From a virus, in the IMG/VR virus record IMGVR_UViG_3300035181_000463, positions 1 to 30,256 of that record: a stretch of DNA of 30,256 bases; one strand, given 5' to 3'. Position 1 is the first letter of the stretch, and each line of letters begins with the position of its first letter. The notes under the pieces were generated by a model. The model made no database searches. It saw nothing but the letters and a program-made list of their open reading frames with translations, and was not told the origin of the DNA. Positions 21,654-30,067 of this stretch are shown one piece after another. The position numbers were made by a program, and so were the translations under genes.

Positions 21654-23880
21654 TAGAATTTCCTTCTAAGGGTTGACCTGGTGGAAACCCGCCAGTAGGT
21701 TCTTGTTGTCCAGATCCTTGATCAGCACTAGGAGCGCCATTAGGATTAGGATTAAATTGTTGATTTTCTTGTGACTCAGATTGTGATTCATCGGACTCGT
21801 ATTGAATCGGCTGATTAATATCTAAATATTTAAGTCTTTGATTGATTTGATCGATCTCCAAACTAAGTAGAGCGTGTGAATCTTTTGCATCAAGTTCTGC
21901 GCGTTTTATTTCAAGCTGAACTTCTAGTTTTTTAAATTCAATTCTCTCTCTTGATTCGAGTTCAATTAATTTTTGATCGCGTTCATCATGTAATTTATGG
22001 AGCTGTTCAGTTAACTGCTCGATCATGTGACCTTGTTGCTGCATTTGTTGCTGCATCTGTGGAGGTATTGGAGGAGCTTTAGATTTATCGTCATCAGCTA
22101 GCCCTGGTGGAAGTGTCTTTTTAAGACGGTCTGCAATGTCCTGAGCACCAGGCCAATCCATATTTCTAACAACAAGATCACCTGCTGATTGCATGATCGC
22201 TGGATTAGATCGAGACATATCAATCATTGAAGCCGCCGCTTCTTGACGTTTACTCGCAAAGCTTGGCCCTACATCTACAATTGCATCGTATCTCCCGGCA
22301 TCCATCGCATAGATAGTTGGCTTTCCATTGTCATCGAAAGTTTCATTCAATTTAACAATTTTAGGCACTCCATCTTCGCCAATGATTCGAGCTGCGCGTG
22401 CTGTATCGTAAATCTTTGGGATGAGATCAATGATCACTCGCCCAGCATGTCTAAGTGAGCGAGTGAGGTTGTCTACAAAGTGAAAGTTTGAGGTTTGTGC
22501 TTGATTGTTACGGCGTTGAATAGCTACGCCGCTTGTCTCATTTGATTGTTTACCTAATGATGCATCGTAAATACCTGTTGTGGCTTTGATGTCATCAGAA
22601 GCTCCCATTGAAGCTTGCGTGATTGCTCCGATTGAAGTCTCAATAGAATTTCTTTGTGGCGGTGGAACCTGAGTTCCGTTGAGTGCCATTGGCTTGTATG
22701 GAAGGTAAGCATGATTCTTGCGATTAGCAGAGTTCCAAAAATGTTCATACCCTTCCACTTGACCTTCAGCCAAAATGAATGGAGTTCTTGGAGCAAGTGC
22801 AATTGCTTCAGTCTCTGCACTCTTCCAATAGTTGTACATTCGAGCAGGATCTTTAGCGGATCGAACAATTCCTTGCAGTGTGCGCTTTCCATTAATATTT
22901 AATTCTTGGCCGTAAACTGGAATGATAGGAATGTAACTTCCAGGCCAATCCGTTTTTTCTAAAATTTCAATTCCGTTTAATTTGCACCATTTAACAACTG
23001 GTACTTGTGCGGTACGTTCTTTAACTACTGAAACTTGTGCATTAGGATCTTGATTTAAATGTGCTAGCGCATCTTCAAGTTTATCCTTGAAAACTACGTC
23101 ACCATTACTCAGTAAACAGATTTCTTTATCTTCAAACTCTTTGTAAAAGTATTCAGTAACTCGACAGCAATCATCATTTATCCAACCAGGAGACTGACTC
23201 CCAATTGACTCCCATCCATCAGATGATGCGGCCTCTGATTTTGGATAAGTTCTTTTGTATTCATCTTTTGAAATATCTTCAGAGATGAAACCCCAGTTAG
23301 CGTCTGATCCATCAGGTTCTTGTGAGTGTGGATCAAGTCGAGCTGAAAATTGGTTATTTACGCGCTTAATTTTAATTGATTGATTGAAACTTGTTGGGCT
23401 TTCGTACTCGGTAACAATACGAATAAAACCAAAACCACCGCGAACTGCAGCTTCAAAACCAGTGTCATAAGCTGCATCAGCATTGGAGTCGTATTCGATG
23501 TGACGAATAAGCCCCTGCATGATTTTTGCTGTTTCAATATCACCCTTATCATCTACAGGGTGAACCTTGATTGACGGACGATTTTGACGTTGATCATTGC
23601 AAACTTGTTTAACTGACTGCTCGACCTTGTTGATGGTTAGACATGGACGCTGATCTTGCTCGCGCTCAGACTTAATGCTTGAAGGCCATTGATTACCAGC
23701 ACTGAACTCAATATCTTCTAATGCGCTTATTCTGATTTCAGATTCTGCTTTTTCAGATATTGCAAAACGAGCGTGAGCTTCATCAAGAATTTTCTTGTCA
23801 GCTTCGTCTAAAGTTTTCTTCTCATCATCGCTATCGATTGAAGAATCTTCTTTATTTGAATTGTCGGGATTGTTGGTCAC
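21640..23880 (-). CDS. Portal protein, P22 gp1-like
   Basis: 746 residues (P22 gp1: 725). Recognisable blocks: DIEFSAGNQWPSSIKSERE, RPCLTINKVEQSVKQVCNDQ, RQNRPSIKVHPVDDKGD, AVRGGFGFIRIVTEYES, and the long C-terminal helical barrel region rich in Q and E (QMQQQMQQQGHMIEQLTEQL) like the P22 barrel. The dodecamer forms the DNA entry channel and binds terminase and gp4. It starts at GTG 23880 with no clear ribosome site nearby. Confidence 0.92.
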   Translation of the reverse strand: MTNNPDNSNKEDSSIDSDDEKKTLDEADKKILDEAHARFAISEKAESEIRISALEDIEFSAGNQWPSSIKSEREQDQRPCLTINKVEQSVKQVCNDQRQNRPSIKVHPVDDKGDIETAKIMQGLIRHIEYDSNADAAYDTGFEAAVRGGFGFIRIVTEYESPTSFNQSIKIKRVNNQFSARLDPHSQEPDGSDANWGFISEDISKDEYKRTYPKSEAASSDGWESIGSQSPGWINDDCCRVTEYFYKEFEDKEICLLSNGDVVFKDKLEDALAHLNQDPNAQVSVVKERTAQVPVVKWCKLNGIEILEKTDWPGSYIPIIPVYGQELNINGKRTLQGIVRSAKDPARMYNYWKSAETEAIALAPRTPFILAEGQVEGYEHFWNSANRKNHAYLPYKPMALNGTQVPPPQRNSIETSIGAITQASMGASDDIKATTGIYDASLGKQSNETSGVAIQRRNNQAQTSNFHFVDNLTRSLRHAGRVIIDLIPKIYDTARAARIIGEDGVPKIVKLNETFDDNGKPTIYAMDAGRYDAIVDVGPSFASKRQEAAASMIDMSRSNPAIMQSAGDLVVRNMDWPGAQDIADRLKKTLPPGLADDDKSKAPPIPPQMQQQMQQQGHMIEQLTEQLHKLHDERDQKLIELESRERIEFKKLEVQLEIKRAELDAKDSHALLSLEIDQINQRLKYLDINQPIQYESDESQSESQENQQFNPNPNGAPSADQGSGQQEPTGGFPPGQPLEGNSNEQQ

Positions 23881-23946
23881 TTTTTAAGTGTGAACACCTA
23901 AAAACATTAGAGTAGTTAATGAGTATTTAATGTTTTTTATTAATTA

Positions 23947-25527
23947 TCAACCCATCCACCCATTCCCACCACCGCCATAATTGTAATTATTAATTGTTTT
24001 TATTGGAGTGCTTTTTGGAAACTCAGCACCAAGTTGTAGGTCTAATATTCTTGCCCTGCAATCTAAGGAATCATCGTGAACACACACAGGGAAAGCTAGA
24101 TACTCATCAGCAATAAAGTTCTGAACATAATCACGTGTCACGCCTTCAGAGTCTACAAACATCAATCGTTTAGGCATGTAAAACCTGAGCTGTTCAAATA
24201 CTGGAATAAGCTTTTTAATCCTATCCTCTTTAGGAATTGAACCACCAAGTTCAGTAATATTGAAACGATAATTCTTTTGCTCCATGATGTACTGAACGTG
24301 CTCTATGTCGGCTTGTATTCCGTACTTCTCATATCCAACGGCTTTAGGGTTATGGATCTTATGGAGTTCAAAGAGTTTATTTGCTCGCTGGGTAAGATTT
24401 AATCTGTCTCTGATAGCATCAATTAAATAATAATTATTATCAGGAGCAAGTGCGATCACTTCCATCACGGTATAATCTGAAGTTGATTTCTTTGAGCTAG
24501 CTGGATCGACAATGATGTATTTATTCCACTTTGAAGTATCGCCTAGTGTTTCGTAATGCTTAAGCCATTCTTCTTTAAAGCTCATGGCTTTATCAGCCAC
24601 AGGATTTTGTAACATCTGACAACTAAAAGTGTATGGGCCAAAATCCCTACGTTTTTCTGCCAATGATTCTGGAGTTAAGAAAACTGGTTCACCATCCATT
24701 TGACCGTTGTTCGTTGCTGCATAGATTCTTGGCTTAACAGAACCACGATCCATCATCACGCGGTACGTGTCGTGGATATGGTAGCGAGTTCCAATGTATC
24801 GTTTAGATCCACCATGAGCACCTAAGTTTAAAGACAACTCCCATGCTCCTGTGACTTTTTTAATCTGATCAGTGGTGGTAACTGATTCACGAGTGACCAC
24901 ATCGTCATAAACTAGAATTGCAAAGTGCTTTGAAGTGGGTTGACCATCAACTACGCCCCACGCTTCAACTGTTGCCTCTTTAGGGTTAGTTTTACGCTTA
25001 GCAATGATGCCCGAATCAAGTGACCATTTAGGCGCTTCTGATTCAGGCTTTTGGTATAAAACATCTGGGAATAATTTCTTTAGGTATTCATTGGTTTCTA
25101 GTTCTCGTTTGATCTGATCAAGAAAACCTTTAGCAATGGGCCTGGTATGACTGAAAATACCTATCGTCACTTCTGGATCAATTAAAATGTCTTGAATGGT
25201 TTTGGCGTAAGTAATTACCGTACTTTTATAGTGCTCTCTCGCCCATAAGTCTAAATGTCCATTAGGTGAAGCTTGCACCTCACGGCATCGATCATAAAGC
25301 CATTCCTTATCAACGTCTTTTCGTTTGAATGCAATGGTTAACAAAAAGAATAAATCAGTCTTACAAAGTCTACGTTGAGCATGAATGTTGTTAGATGCGA
25401 TCACTCCACGATAAACCTCATTAGATTCATCCCTTGTCATCTTTGAACAATCAATTGATTCAGCTAGCTTGCGGCTTTCCTTTTCTTCAAGGAGTGCTAG
25501 GAGCTCTAGTTTTTCGTTTCGATTCAT
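23947..25527 (-). CDS. terL: Terminase large subunit
   Basis: 526 residues. The ATPase half has the variant P-loop LWAREHYKSTVITYAKTIQD (phage terminases often deviate here), Walker B FAILVYDDVV followed by TRESVTT, and a coupling region. The nuclease half has the first acidic motif in YIIVDPASSKKSTSDYT, then a central GYEKYGIQADIEHVQY and a late HDDSLDC. It powers packaging and cuts the concatemer. ATG 25527 overlaps the stop of a 52-residue gene. A glycine-rich tail (NNYNYGGGGNGWMG) may bind the portal. Confidence 0.93.
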   Translation of the reverse strand: MNRNEKLELLALLEEKESRKLAESIDCSKMTRDESNEVYRGVIASNNIHAQRRLCKTDLFFLLTIAFKRKDVDKEWLYDRCREVQASPNGHLDLWAREHYKSTVITYAKTIQDILIDPEVTIGIFSHTRPIAKGFLDQIKRELETNEYLKKLFPDVLYQKPESEAPKWSLDSGIIAKRKTNPKEATVEAWGVVDGQPTSKHFAILVYDDVVTRESVTTTDQIKKVTGAWELSLNLGAHGGSKRYIGTRYHIHDTYRVMMDRGSVKPRIYAATNNGQMDGEPVFLTPESLAEKRRDFGPYTFSCQMLQNPVADKAMSFKEEWLKHYETLGDTSKWNKYIIVDPASSKKSTSDYTVMEVIALAPDNNYYLIDAIRDRLNLTQRANKLFELHKIHNPKAVGYEKYGIQADIEHVQYIMEQKNYRFNITELGGSIPKEDRIKKLIPVFEQLRFYMPKRLMFVDSEGVTRDYVQNFIADEYLAFPVCVHDDSLDCRARILDLQLGAEFPKSTPIKTINNYNYGGGGNGWMG

Positions 25528-25682
25528 GGCTTCTTTACTTTTTTAAACTTTTCTGCCTTGAGTTTCTTCTCTTCTTCCATTTTAAGCCTAATTAATATCT
25601 CATCCACGGCTTGCGACTTTAAAATGCAAGCTTGCTCATTTGCTGGAATATTCTTTTCTTCGGGTAAGATTCGCTCGATCAT
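25524..25682 (-). CDS. Small charged protein between the terminase genes (52 aa)
   Basis: The ATG at 25682 overlaps the small-terminase stop and its TGA overlaps the large-terminase start (both ATGA). The 52 residues are helical and highly charged, ending LKMEEEKKLKAEKFKKVKKP, with a single cysteine. Double coupling argues for a real gene. It could be a packaging accessory factor; no family recognised. Confidence 0.6.
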   Translation of the reverse strand: MIERILPEEKNIPANEQACILKSQAVDEILIRLKMEEEKKLKAEKFKKVKKP

Positions 25683-26299
25683 TCCTTACCCACTGACCTT
25701 AAAATCATTGCATTAATCTTCGCGTCTAGTTGATCATCTGGAATATCTGACACATCCCTAGTCTCGATTGGTTTACCGTCTGGGCCTGAGTGCTCAAACT
25801 TGTCTGGAGACATTCCTAGGTGTTTGGCTAATGAATCAAGGGCACCCTTCTTCTGTGCAAATTCAACGTCCTTGGTGAATCCGTAAATATCAGCATGTTC
25901 ACCCTGGCCATCTTTATGTTCAAATATTTTGATTTTAGATACTGACCTACGTACATTTTCAGGCATTTCTCTAATTGGTAAAAGTTGTCCGATCTCATCA
26001 TAGGCATCTGCTGGATCAACAAAAGCAATGCGAGACATTTCTAAAAGTACACGCTCACGAGTAACGCCAATCTCTCTCAATGAGTGTTCTGTTAATTCTG
26101 CGATGCGTTCTTTCACTGAAGTTTTCTGAAGTAGCTGATAACCGAGCACATCGTGATTTAAGCCCCTGTACCCCGCCTCTTTAGCCGCTCTCTTAGCATT
26201 CCAGTGCTTAGTGTAGTGCTGACAGAAAGCCTCTCTAATCGGCGTTAGCTTGCGTTTCTTTTGTTTTACTTTGATCGGTAGTGATTCACCATCTGCCAT
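25679..26299 (-). CDS. terS: Terminase small subunit (Terminase_2 type)
   Basis: 206 residues. Basic N-terminus, then REAFCQHYTKHWNAKRAAKE with AGYRGLN, the helix-turn-helix of the Terminase_2 family, a central oligomerisation part (LREIGVTRERVLLEMSRIAF) and a C-terminal region with DSLAKHLGMSPDKFEHSGPD, common in this family. It selects phage DNA and hands it to the large subunit. It is the first gene of the late operon, divergent from a plus-strand RHH gene. Confidence 0.92.
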   Translation of the reverse strand: MADGESLPIKVKQKKRKLTPIREAFCQHYTKHWNAKRAAKEAGYRGLNHDVLGYQLLQKTSVKERIAELTEHSLREIGVTRERVLLEMSRIAFVDPADAYDEIGQLLPIREMPENVRRSVSKIKIFEHKDGQGEHADIYGFTKDVEFAQKKGALDSLAKHLGMSPDKFEHSGPDGKPIETRDVSDIPDDQLDAKINAMILRSVGKE

Positions 26300-26319
26300 G
26301 ATTCTAAGTTACAGAGCAA

Positions 26320-26352
26320 TTAACCTTAAGAAAGTTAATGTTAAATATTAAC
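26320..26352. promoter_or_regulatory. Cluster of GTTAA half-sites between late operon and RHH gene
   Basis: Four copies of GTTAA/TTAAC lie within 33 bases: TTAAC 26320-26324, GTTAA 26334-26338, GTTAA 26340-26344 and TTAAC 26348-26352, giving the palindrome GTTAA-ATA-TTAAC (26340-26352) and a 6-base direct repeat. The spacing suits cooperative binding of RHH dimers. They sit in the 87-base divergent region that must hold the late promoter. Confidence 0.5.
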
Positions 26353-26361
26353 TATATTTTT

Positions 26362-26367
26362 TATAAT
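26362..26367 (+). promoter_or_regulatory. -10 box for the RHH gene at 26387
   Basis: A perfect TATAAT lies 19 bases before the ATG. The hexamer 17 bases upstream (TGTTAA, 26339-26344) is a poor -35 and overlaps the operator-like GTTAA repeats, so the promoter may be regulated. Confidence 0.45.
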
Positions 26368-26386
26368 TATTAAGTAATGTAAGTTT

Positions 26387-26596
26387 ATGGAAGTAAAATC
26401 ATTGGATGAGATTTTTTGTGATTATAACGTAACAAAGAGAACCAAGGTTAAGAAAATGGCCGTTACTGTTTGGGTTCCTGTTGAATCAAAAGAGAGGTAC
26501 GACAAGTTGCAAGAATTAAGCGAGAGAGATTACAGCAAGAAGCTATCAGAGTTATTTGTGGTAGCTGTAAATAATGACTTTCAAAAGGTATCTTAG
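26387..26596 (+). CDS. Ribbon-helix-helix-like DNA-binding protein at the late-operon boundary
   Basis: 69 residues: an N-terminal extension, then strand KMAVTVWVPVES, helix A KERYDKLQELSERD and helix B YSKKLSELFVVAVNND, fitting an RHH fold though less perfectly than the gene at 7164. It is divergent from the small terminase across a GTTAA-repeat region, so it may repress or activate the late promoter. It is the only plus-strand gene between the late operon and the end of the replication operon. Confidence 0.6.
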   Translation: MEVKSLDEIFCDYNVTKRTKVKKMAVTVWVPVESKERYDKLQELSERDYSKKLSELFVVAVNNDFQKVS

Positions 26597-26604
26597 CCCA
26601 TCAC

Positions 26605-26841
26605 TCACCCCAACTCCTTAATCTTATCTAGTGCTTCTATTGATCTCCTACCGCCAATAATAATATCAAAATCATCACTTGCCTTTGCTTTAACGTCATC
26701 GTCTAAAATATTTGTGCAATCTCTATGATACCCAATCCAATGATCTTGGTTTGAATAGTATTGTAGAGCATTAGTAGCAATCTCAAGCTTCGCGGTGAGT
26801 TGATCAATAACTTCTTTATGTTCCATGCAATTACAATTCAT
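26605..26841 (-). CDS. Hypothetical phage protein, end of replication operon
   Basis: 78 residues with CNCMEH at the start and a coiled-coil helix (VIDQLTAKLEIATNALQYYS) like many small accessory phage proteins of the Ea22-like kind. The rest is acidic. ATG 26841 overlaps the upstream stop (ATGA). Function unknown. It converges on the plus-strand RHH gene with an 8-base gap and no clear terminator. Confidence 0.65.
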   Translation of the reverse strand: MNCNCMEHKEVIDQLTAKLEIATNALQYYSNQDHWIGYHRDCTNILDDDVKAKASDDFDIIIGGRRSIEALDKIKELG

Positions 26842-27017
26842 ACCCCACCCTCGCTTTGGTTTTTCATTATTTGTAATTTTTTAAGTTTTCGTTTAGTCGA
26901 AAGCAAATCTCTACGATGCAATTTTAATTCTTTTTTAAAAGCATTTTTTCGCTCAGTAATATAGTTTTCTTGCCATTCAACTGATTCAATAAGCTTCTTT
27001 ATTTCAGTTTTACTCAT
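26838..27017 (-). CDS. Small basic coiled-coil protein (59 aa)
   Basis: 59 residues rich in K, E and R (TERKNAFKKELKLHRRDLLS and TKRKLKKLQIMKNQ), almost entirely helical. The ATG at 27017 lies within the end of the preceding gene (8-base overlap) and the stop overlaps the next start (ATGA 26838-26841). Function unknown; the charge suggests nucleic-acid or protein binding. Confidence 0.55.
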   Translation of the reverse strand: MSKTEIKKLIESVEWQENYITERKNAFKKELKLHRRDLLSTKRKLKKLQIMKNQSEGGV

Positions 27018-27344
27018 CTTTCCATCCCTTCATTATCCCCTCAACAGTGGTGAGTGACTCTTTTGCTTCAATATATTCACACACTAATGGACTATGCACA
27101 TTTTCATCTACCATTGAATCAAACCAAGAAATAAAGTCCTGCATTCCTTTTTTCTGCACCTCAACACATCTCTCAAGGTCGGCTATGTAGTCGAGGAGTT
27201 TTTCTTGTTGCTCACACAATCTTATTGCTACGCTGACATTGGTATATGCAGGTGCTCCAATATTGTTTCCATCTTCTTGTGTTTGAAGAATTGAATCGTA
27301 TATTAAATCTAATTTATCTCGGATACTTTTAAGGTTTAAATTAT

Positions 27345-27348
<4 letters not shown>
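27010..27348 (-). CDS. Hypothetical helical protein
   Basis: 112 residues of mostly helical character (SIRDKLDLIYDSILQTQEDG; IRLCEQQEKLLDYIADLERC) that suggest a coiled coil. No family recognised. It is coupled by ATGA to the alanine-repeat gene upstream and belongs to the accessory part of the replication operon. Confidence 0.65.
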
Positions 27349-27904
<556 letters not shown>

Positions 27905-27908
<4 letters not shown>

Positions 27909-28276
27909 TCATCAAATCCCAGTTCTTTTAAAACTTCATACTTATTAGCAACCACACATTCAGTTAAAGCTTTTTTAACATCATCCCTCGACAAAATTCT
28001 TTCGCCGTCTTTTAGCTCAACTAGCTTTGTTGTTTGGCACATTGTTTCATGGTGCGAACAATCTAAATTTGACCAAGTTTCTTTTTTAGATATTTCATCT
28101 CGGTTAATCCACAACTCAATGCGCTTTGGTTCTTCCTTCGGGGGTTCTTCTAGCTCAATGGTTCGGGTTCCTAGAAACTCGTGATGAAATAATTCTTTAT
28201 CATCAAATGGTTTAATTCTCTCATGTAAGAAGTTTGTTTCTTTAGTTTTATAACAATACAATTTTATTTTTTTCAT
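27905..28276 (-). CDS. Hypothetical protein
   Basis: 123 residues, charged, with histidines and cysteines in NLDCSHHETMCQTT and a proline/glutamate-rich link (EEPPKEEPKRIELW). The C-terminal part (ILSRDDVKKALTECVVANKY) looks like a small helical domain. No family recognised. It is joined by ATGA overlaps to the glycosyltransferase upstream and the repeat protein downstream. Confidence 0.65.
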
Positions 28277-29292
28277 AAACCTCCACGAACAAAATCAAAC
28301 CACGATTGAGTAGCCATGATTTCATGGTTCTTGAGTAACTTCTGATTGTGACTAATTAAACATGGGTACTTTTGAGCCACATGTAAGTATCTCACTATTT
28401 TTTCAATTTCATTATCAGAACACTTTGAGAACCTACTCGCCCAGTAAACCTCTTTTGATGCTACGAGTGGAACACCAGCCGTAACAACATCGGCGGCCAC
28501 TACGCAAAAAGTTTCGGTTAACGATACTTGCATTCCAATGTCGATTTTCATTTCTAGCTGACGAATAAATTCTTCTGGTTCATGCCAAGCGTGTTGAATT
28601 AACTGTGTGTGCTTAGTTCGCGCAAATAACTCCAGCATGTTTTTAAGTACTGGTGATCCCATTGTCTCAACACGGCTTGCATTGATATGAAACCGTAGCG
28701 TCTTACCGATTTCTTTAGAGTATTGAATTGCCGCCATTGCTTGAAGCAATTGATTTTTAAGCGGACGAATTGCACCAAAACAACCAATGTCAACATGCGT
28801 GCCGTGCTTATTGTATGGCTTAGGTTCTTTAGGATTAGTGATGTAAACATTTGGTAGATAAATTAATCCATCGTGGCGTAACACCGATTTAAATGCTTTA
28901 TAAGATGGCAATGAATTAGCAATCAATCCAATTCCTTTTTCTCCATACTCATCTAGCCATTCCATTGCAATTCCTTCGAGTGCTAAGAAAGGAATATGTG
29001 AATGTAAATGCACAAACCATTTAACTTTAGGATGAAGCGGCTTTAATTCATTAAACTTTGAAGGCACAACCCATAACGCTTCAATGACTACAATGTTAGC
29101 TTTGAATGCTGTAACTTCTCTATCAATATCGTTATTATCATTCACCTCAACTATTTTGGCGTGAACACCTCTAGCCGCTAACGACTCCACGATAAACCGA
29201 GTAGAATTATACAGTCCACTTGAACGTCTGGTATTAGTGGTAAAGCCGTAACATTCATTCTTCTTACAAATAAATAATATTCTTGTACTCAT
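28273..29292 (-). CDS. GT-B fold glycosyltransferase (family 4-like)
   Basis: 339 residues. The N-terminal Rossmann-like domain has RILFICKKNECYGFTTNTRR and a helix region (STRFIVESLAARGVHAKIVE). The C-terminal nucleotide-sugar domain has DIGCFGAIRPLKNQLLQAMA, LRFHINASR, HAWHEPEEFIRQLE, then MQVSLTETFCVVAADVVTAG, close to the E-x7-E motif of GT4 enzymes but with aspartate in the second position. It should transfer a sugar from a nucleotide-sugar donor. In a phage early operon the target could be phage DNA, a host surface glycan or a protein; no base-hydroxylating enzyme is seen here to supply a DNA target. Confidence 0.82.
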   Translation of the reverse strand: MSTRILFICKKNECYGFTTNTRRSSGLYNSTRFIVESLAARGVHAKIVEVNDNNDIDREVTAFKANIVVIEALWVVPSKFNELKPLHPKVKWFVHLHSHIPFLALEGIAMEWLDEYGEKGIGLIANSLPSYKAFKSVLRHDGLIYLPNVYITNPKEPKPYNKHGTHVDIGCFGAIRPLKNQLLQAMAAIQYSKEIGKTLRFHINASRVETMGSPVLKNMLELFARTKHTQLIQHAWHEPEEFIRQLEMKIDIGMQVSLTETFCVVAADVVTAGVPLVASKEVYWASRFSKCSDNEIEKIVRYLHVAQKYPCLISHNQKLLKNHEIMATQSWFDFVRGGL

Positions 29293-29477
29293 TTTTTCCC
29301 TTTTTCCACTAATTCACAATAATTATTAATTGTGTCGTTAAACTCTTGATCACTTAAAAGTAATTTCACAAACACCTTAATCACTTCCCTCGCATTCCCA
29401 GCATTCAATTGCTTCTTACCTTTTTCTTTTTCACACAATTTCTTAACCAATATATTCAGACATTTTGTTTTACTCAT
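29289..29477 (-). CDS. Small hypothetical protein (62 aa)
   Basis: ATG 29477 is preceded by AGAAGGAAAT, a good ribosome site; a GTG at 29576 gives a longer protein but has none. The 62 residues, starting MSKTKCLNILVKKLCEKEKG, are basic and helical, with AREVIKVFVKLLLSDQEFND. The stop overlaps the glycosyltransferase ATG. Unknown family. Confidence 0.6.
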   Translation of the reverse strand: MSKTKCLNILVKKLCEKEKGKKQLNAGNAREVIKVFVKLLLSDQEFNDTINNYCELVEKGKK

Positions 29478-29596
29478 ATTTCCTTCTTTCATTTTTTTAT
29501 TTAATCCCCACTCAAAGTTGAAACCTAAACAGATATAAAATTTATTTAGCAATGAGTGAGGAGTTTCATCGGTCACTGGAGAGTTTACCGATAAAG

Positions 29597-30067
29597 TTAA
29601 GTTATTTTTCCTTGTTTTTTATCTCTGTATTTAATTTTTCTTAATCTGTTACATATCCTGCAATAATTTCTTCCTGATGGATCTGTATATAGATTTTCTT
29701 TAATAATCAGATCGTGACCATTAAAACAAATAATAGGTCTTTTTGCTTTTGATGCACTCATCGGAATTCCATTACTTGAGTATTTTTCAGGTCTAGTCCT
29801 ACCCTTCTTTTGACTATCTCTAATATTTTCAAGATTAGTTCCTAAAGACAGATGTGATGGGTTTACACATGGTCTGTTGTCACATGAGTGGAGTATGTGC
29901 ATTCCCTTTGGGATTTCACCTTTATGGATTGTGTAAGAATATCTGTGCGCCAACCAATGTTTTTTATCGGCCCACATGTCACCATATCCATTAGTTTTAC
30001 CTTTAGTCCATATCCAGCATGAATCAGTTTTTATAACCATAGATAAGAAAATATTAATTGCACTCAT
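29597..30067 (-). CDS. HNH homing-type endonuclease
   Basis: 156 residues. The N-terminal domain (CWIWTKGKTNGYGDMWADKK, AHRYSYTIHKGEIPKG) and the core HILHSCDNRPCVNPSHLSLG with TNLENIRDSQKKGR match the HNH_3 family of free-standing phage homing endonucleases: two histidines, the asparagine and two zinc cysteines visible. A second cysteine-rich part (CFNGHD...YCRICN) may hold another zinc. It probably cuts related phages lacking the gene. Its ATG overlaps the metalloprotease stop (ATGA 30064-30067). Confidence 0.9.
   Translation of the reverse strand: MSAINIFLSMVIKTDSCWIWTKGKTNGYGDMWADKKHWLAHRYSYTIHKGEIPKGMHILHSCDNRPCVNPSHLSLGTNLENIRDSQKKGRTRPEKYSSNGIPMSASKAKRPIICFNGHDLIIKENLYTDPSGRNYCRICNRLRKIKYRDKKQGKIT

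Noticed and set aside
29478-29576. N-terminal extension of the 62-residue protein from GTG 29576
   Set aside because: No ribosome site at the GTG, whereas ATG 29477 has a good AGAAGGA at proper spacing.
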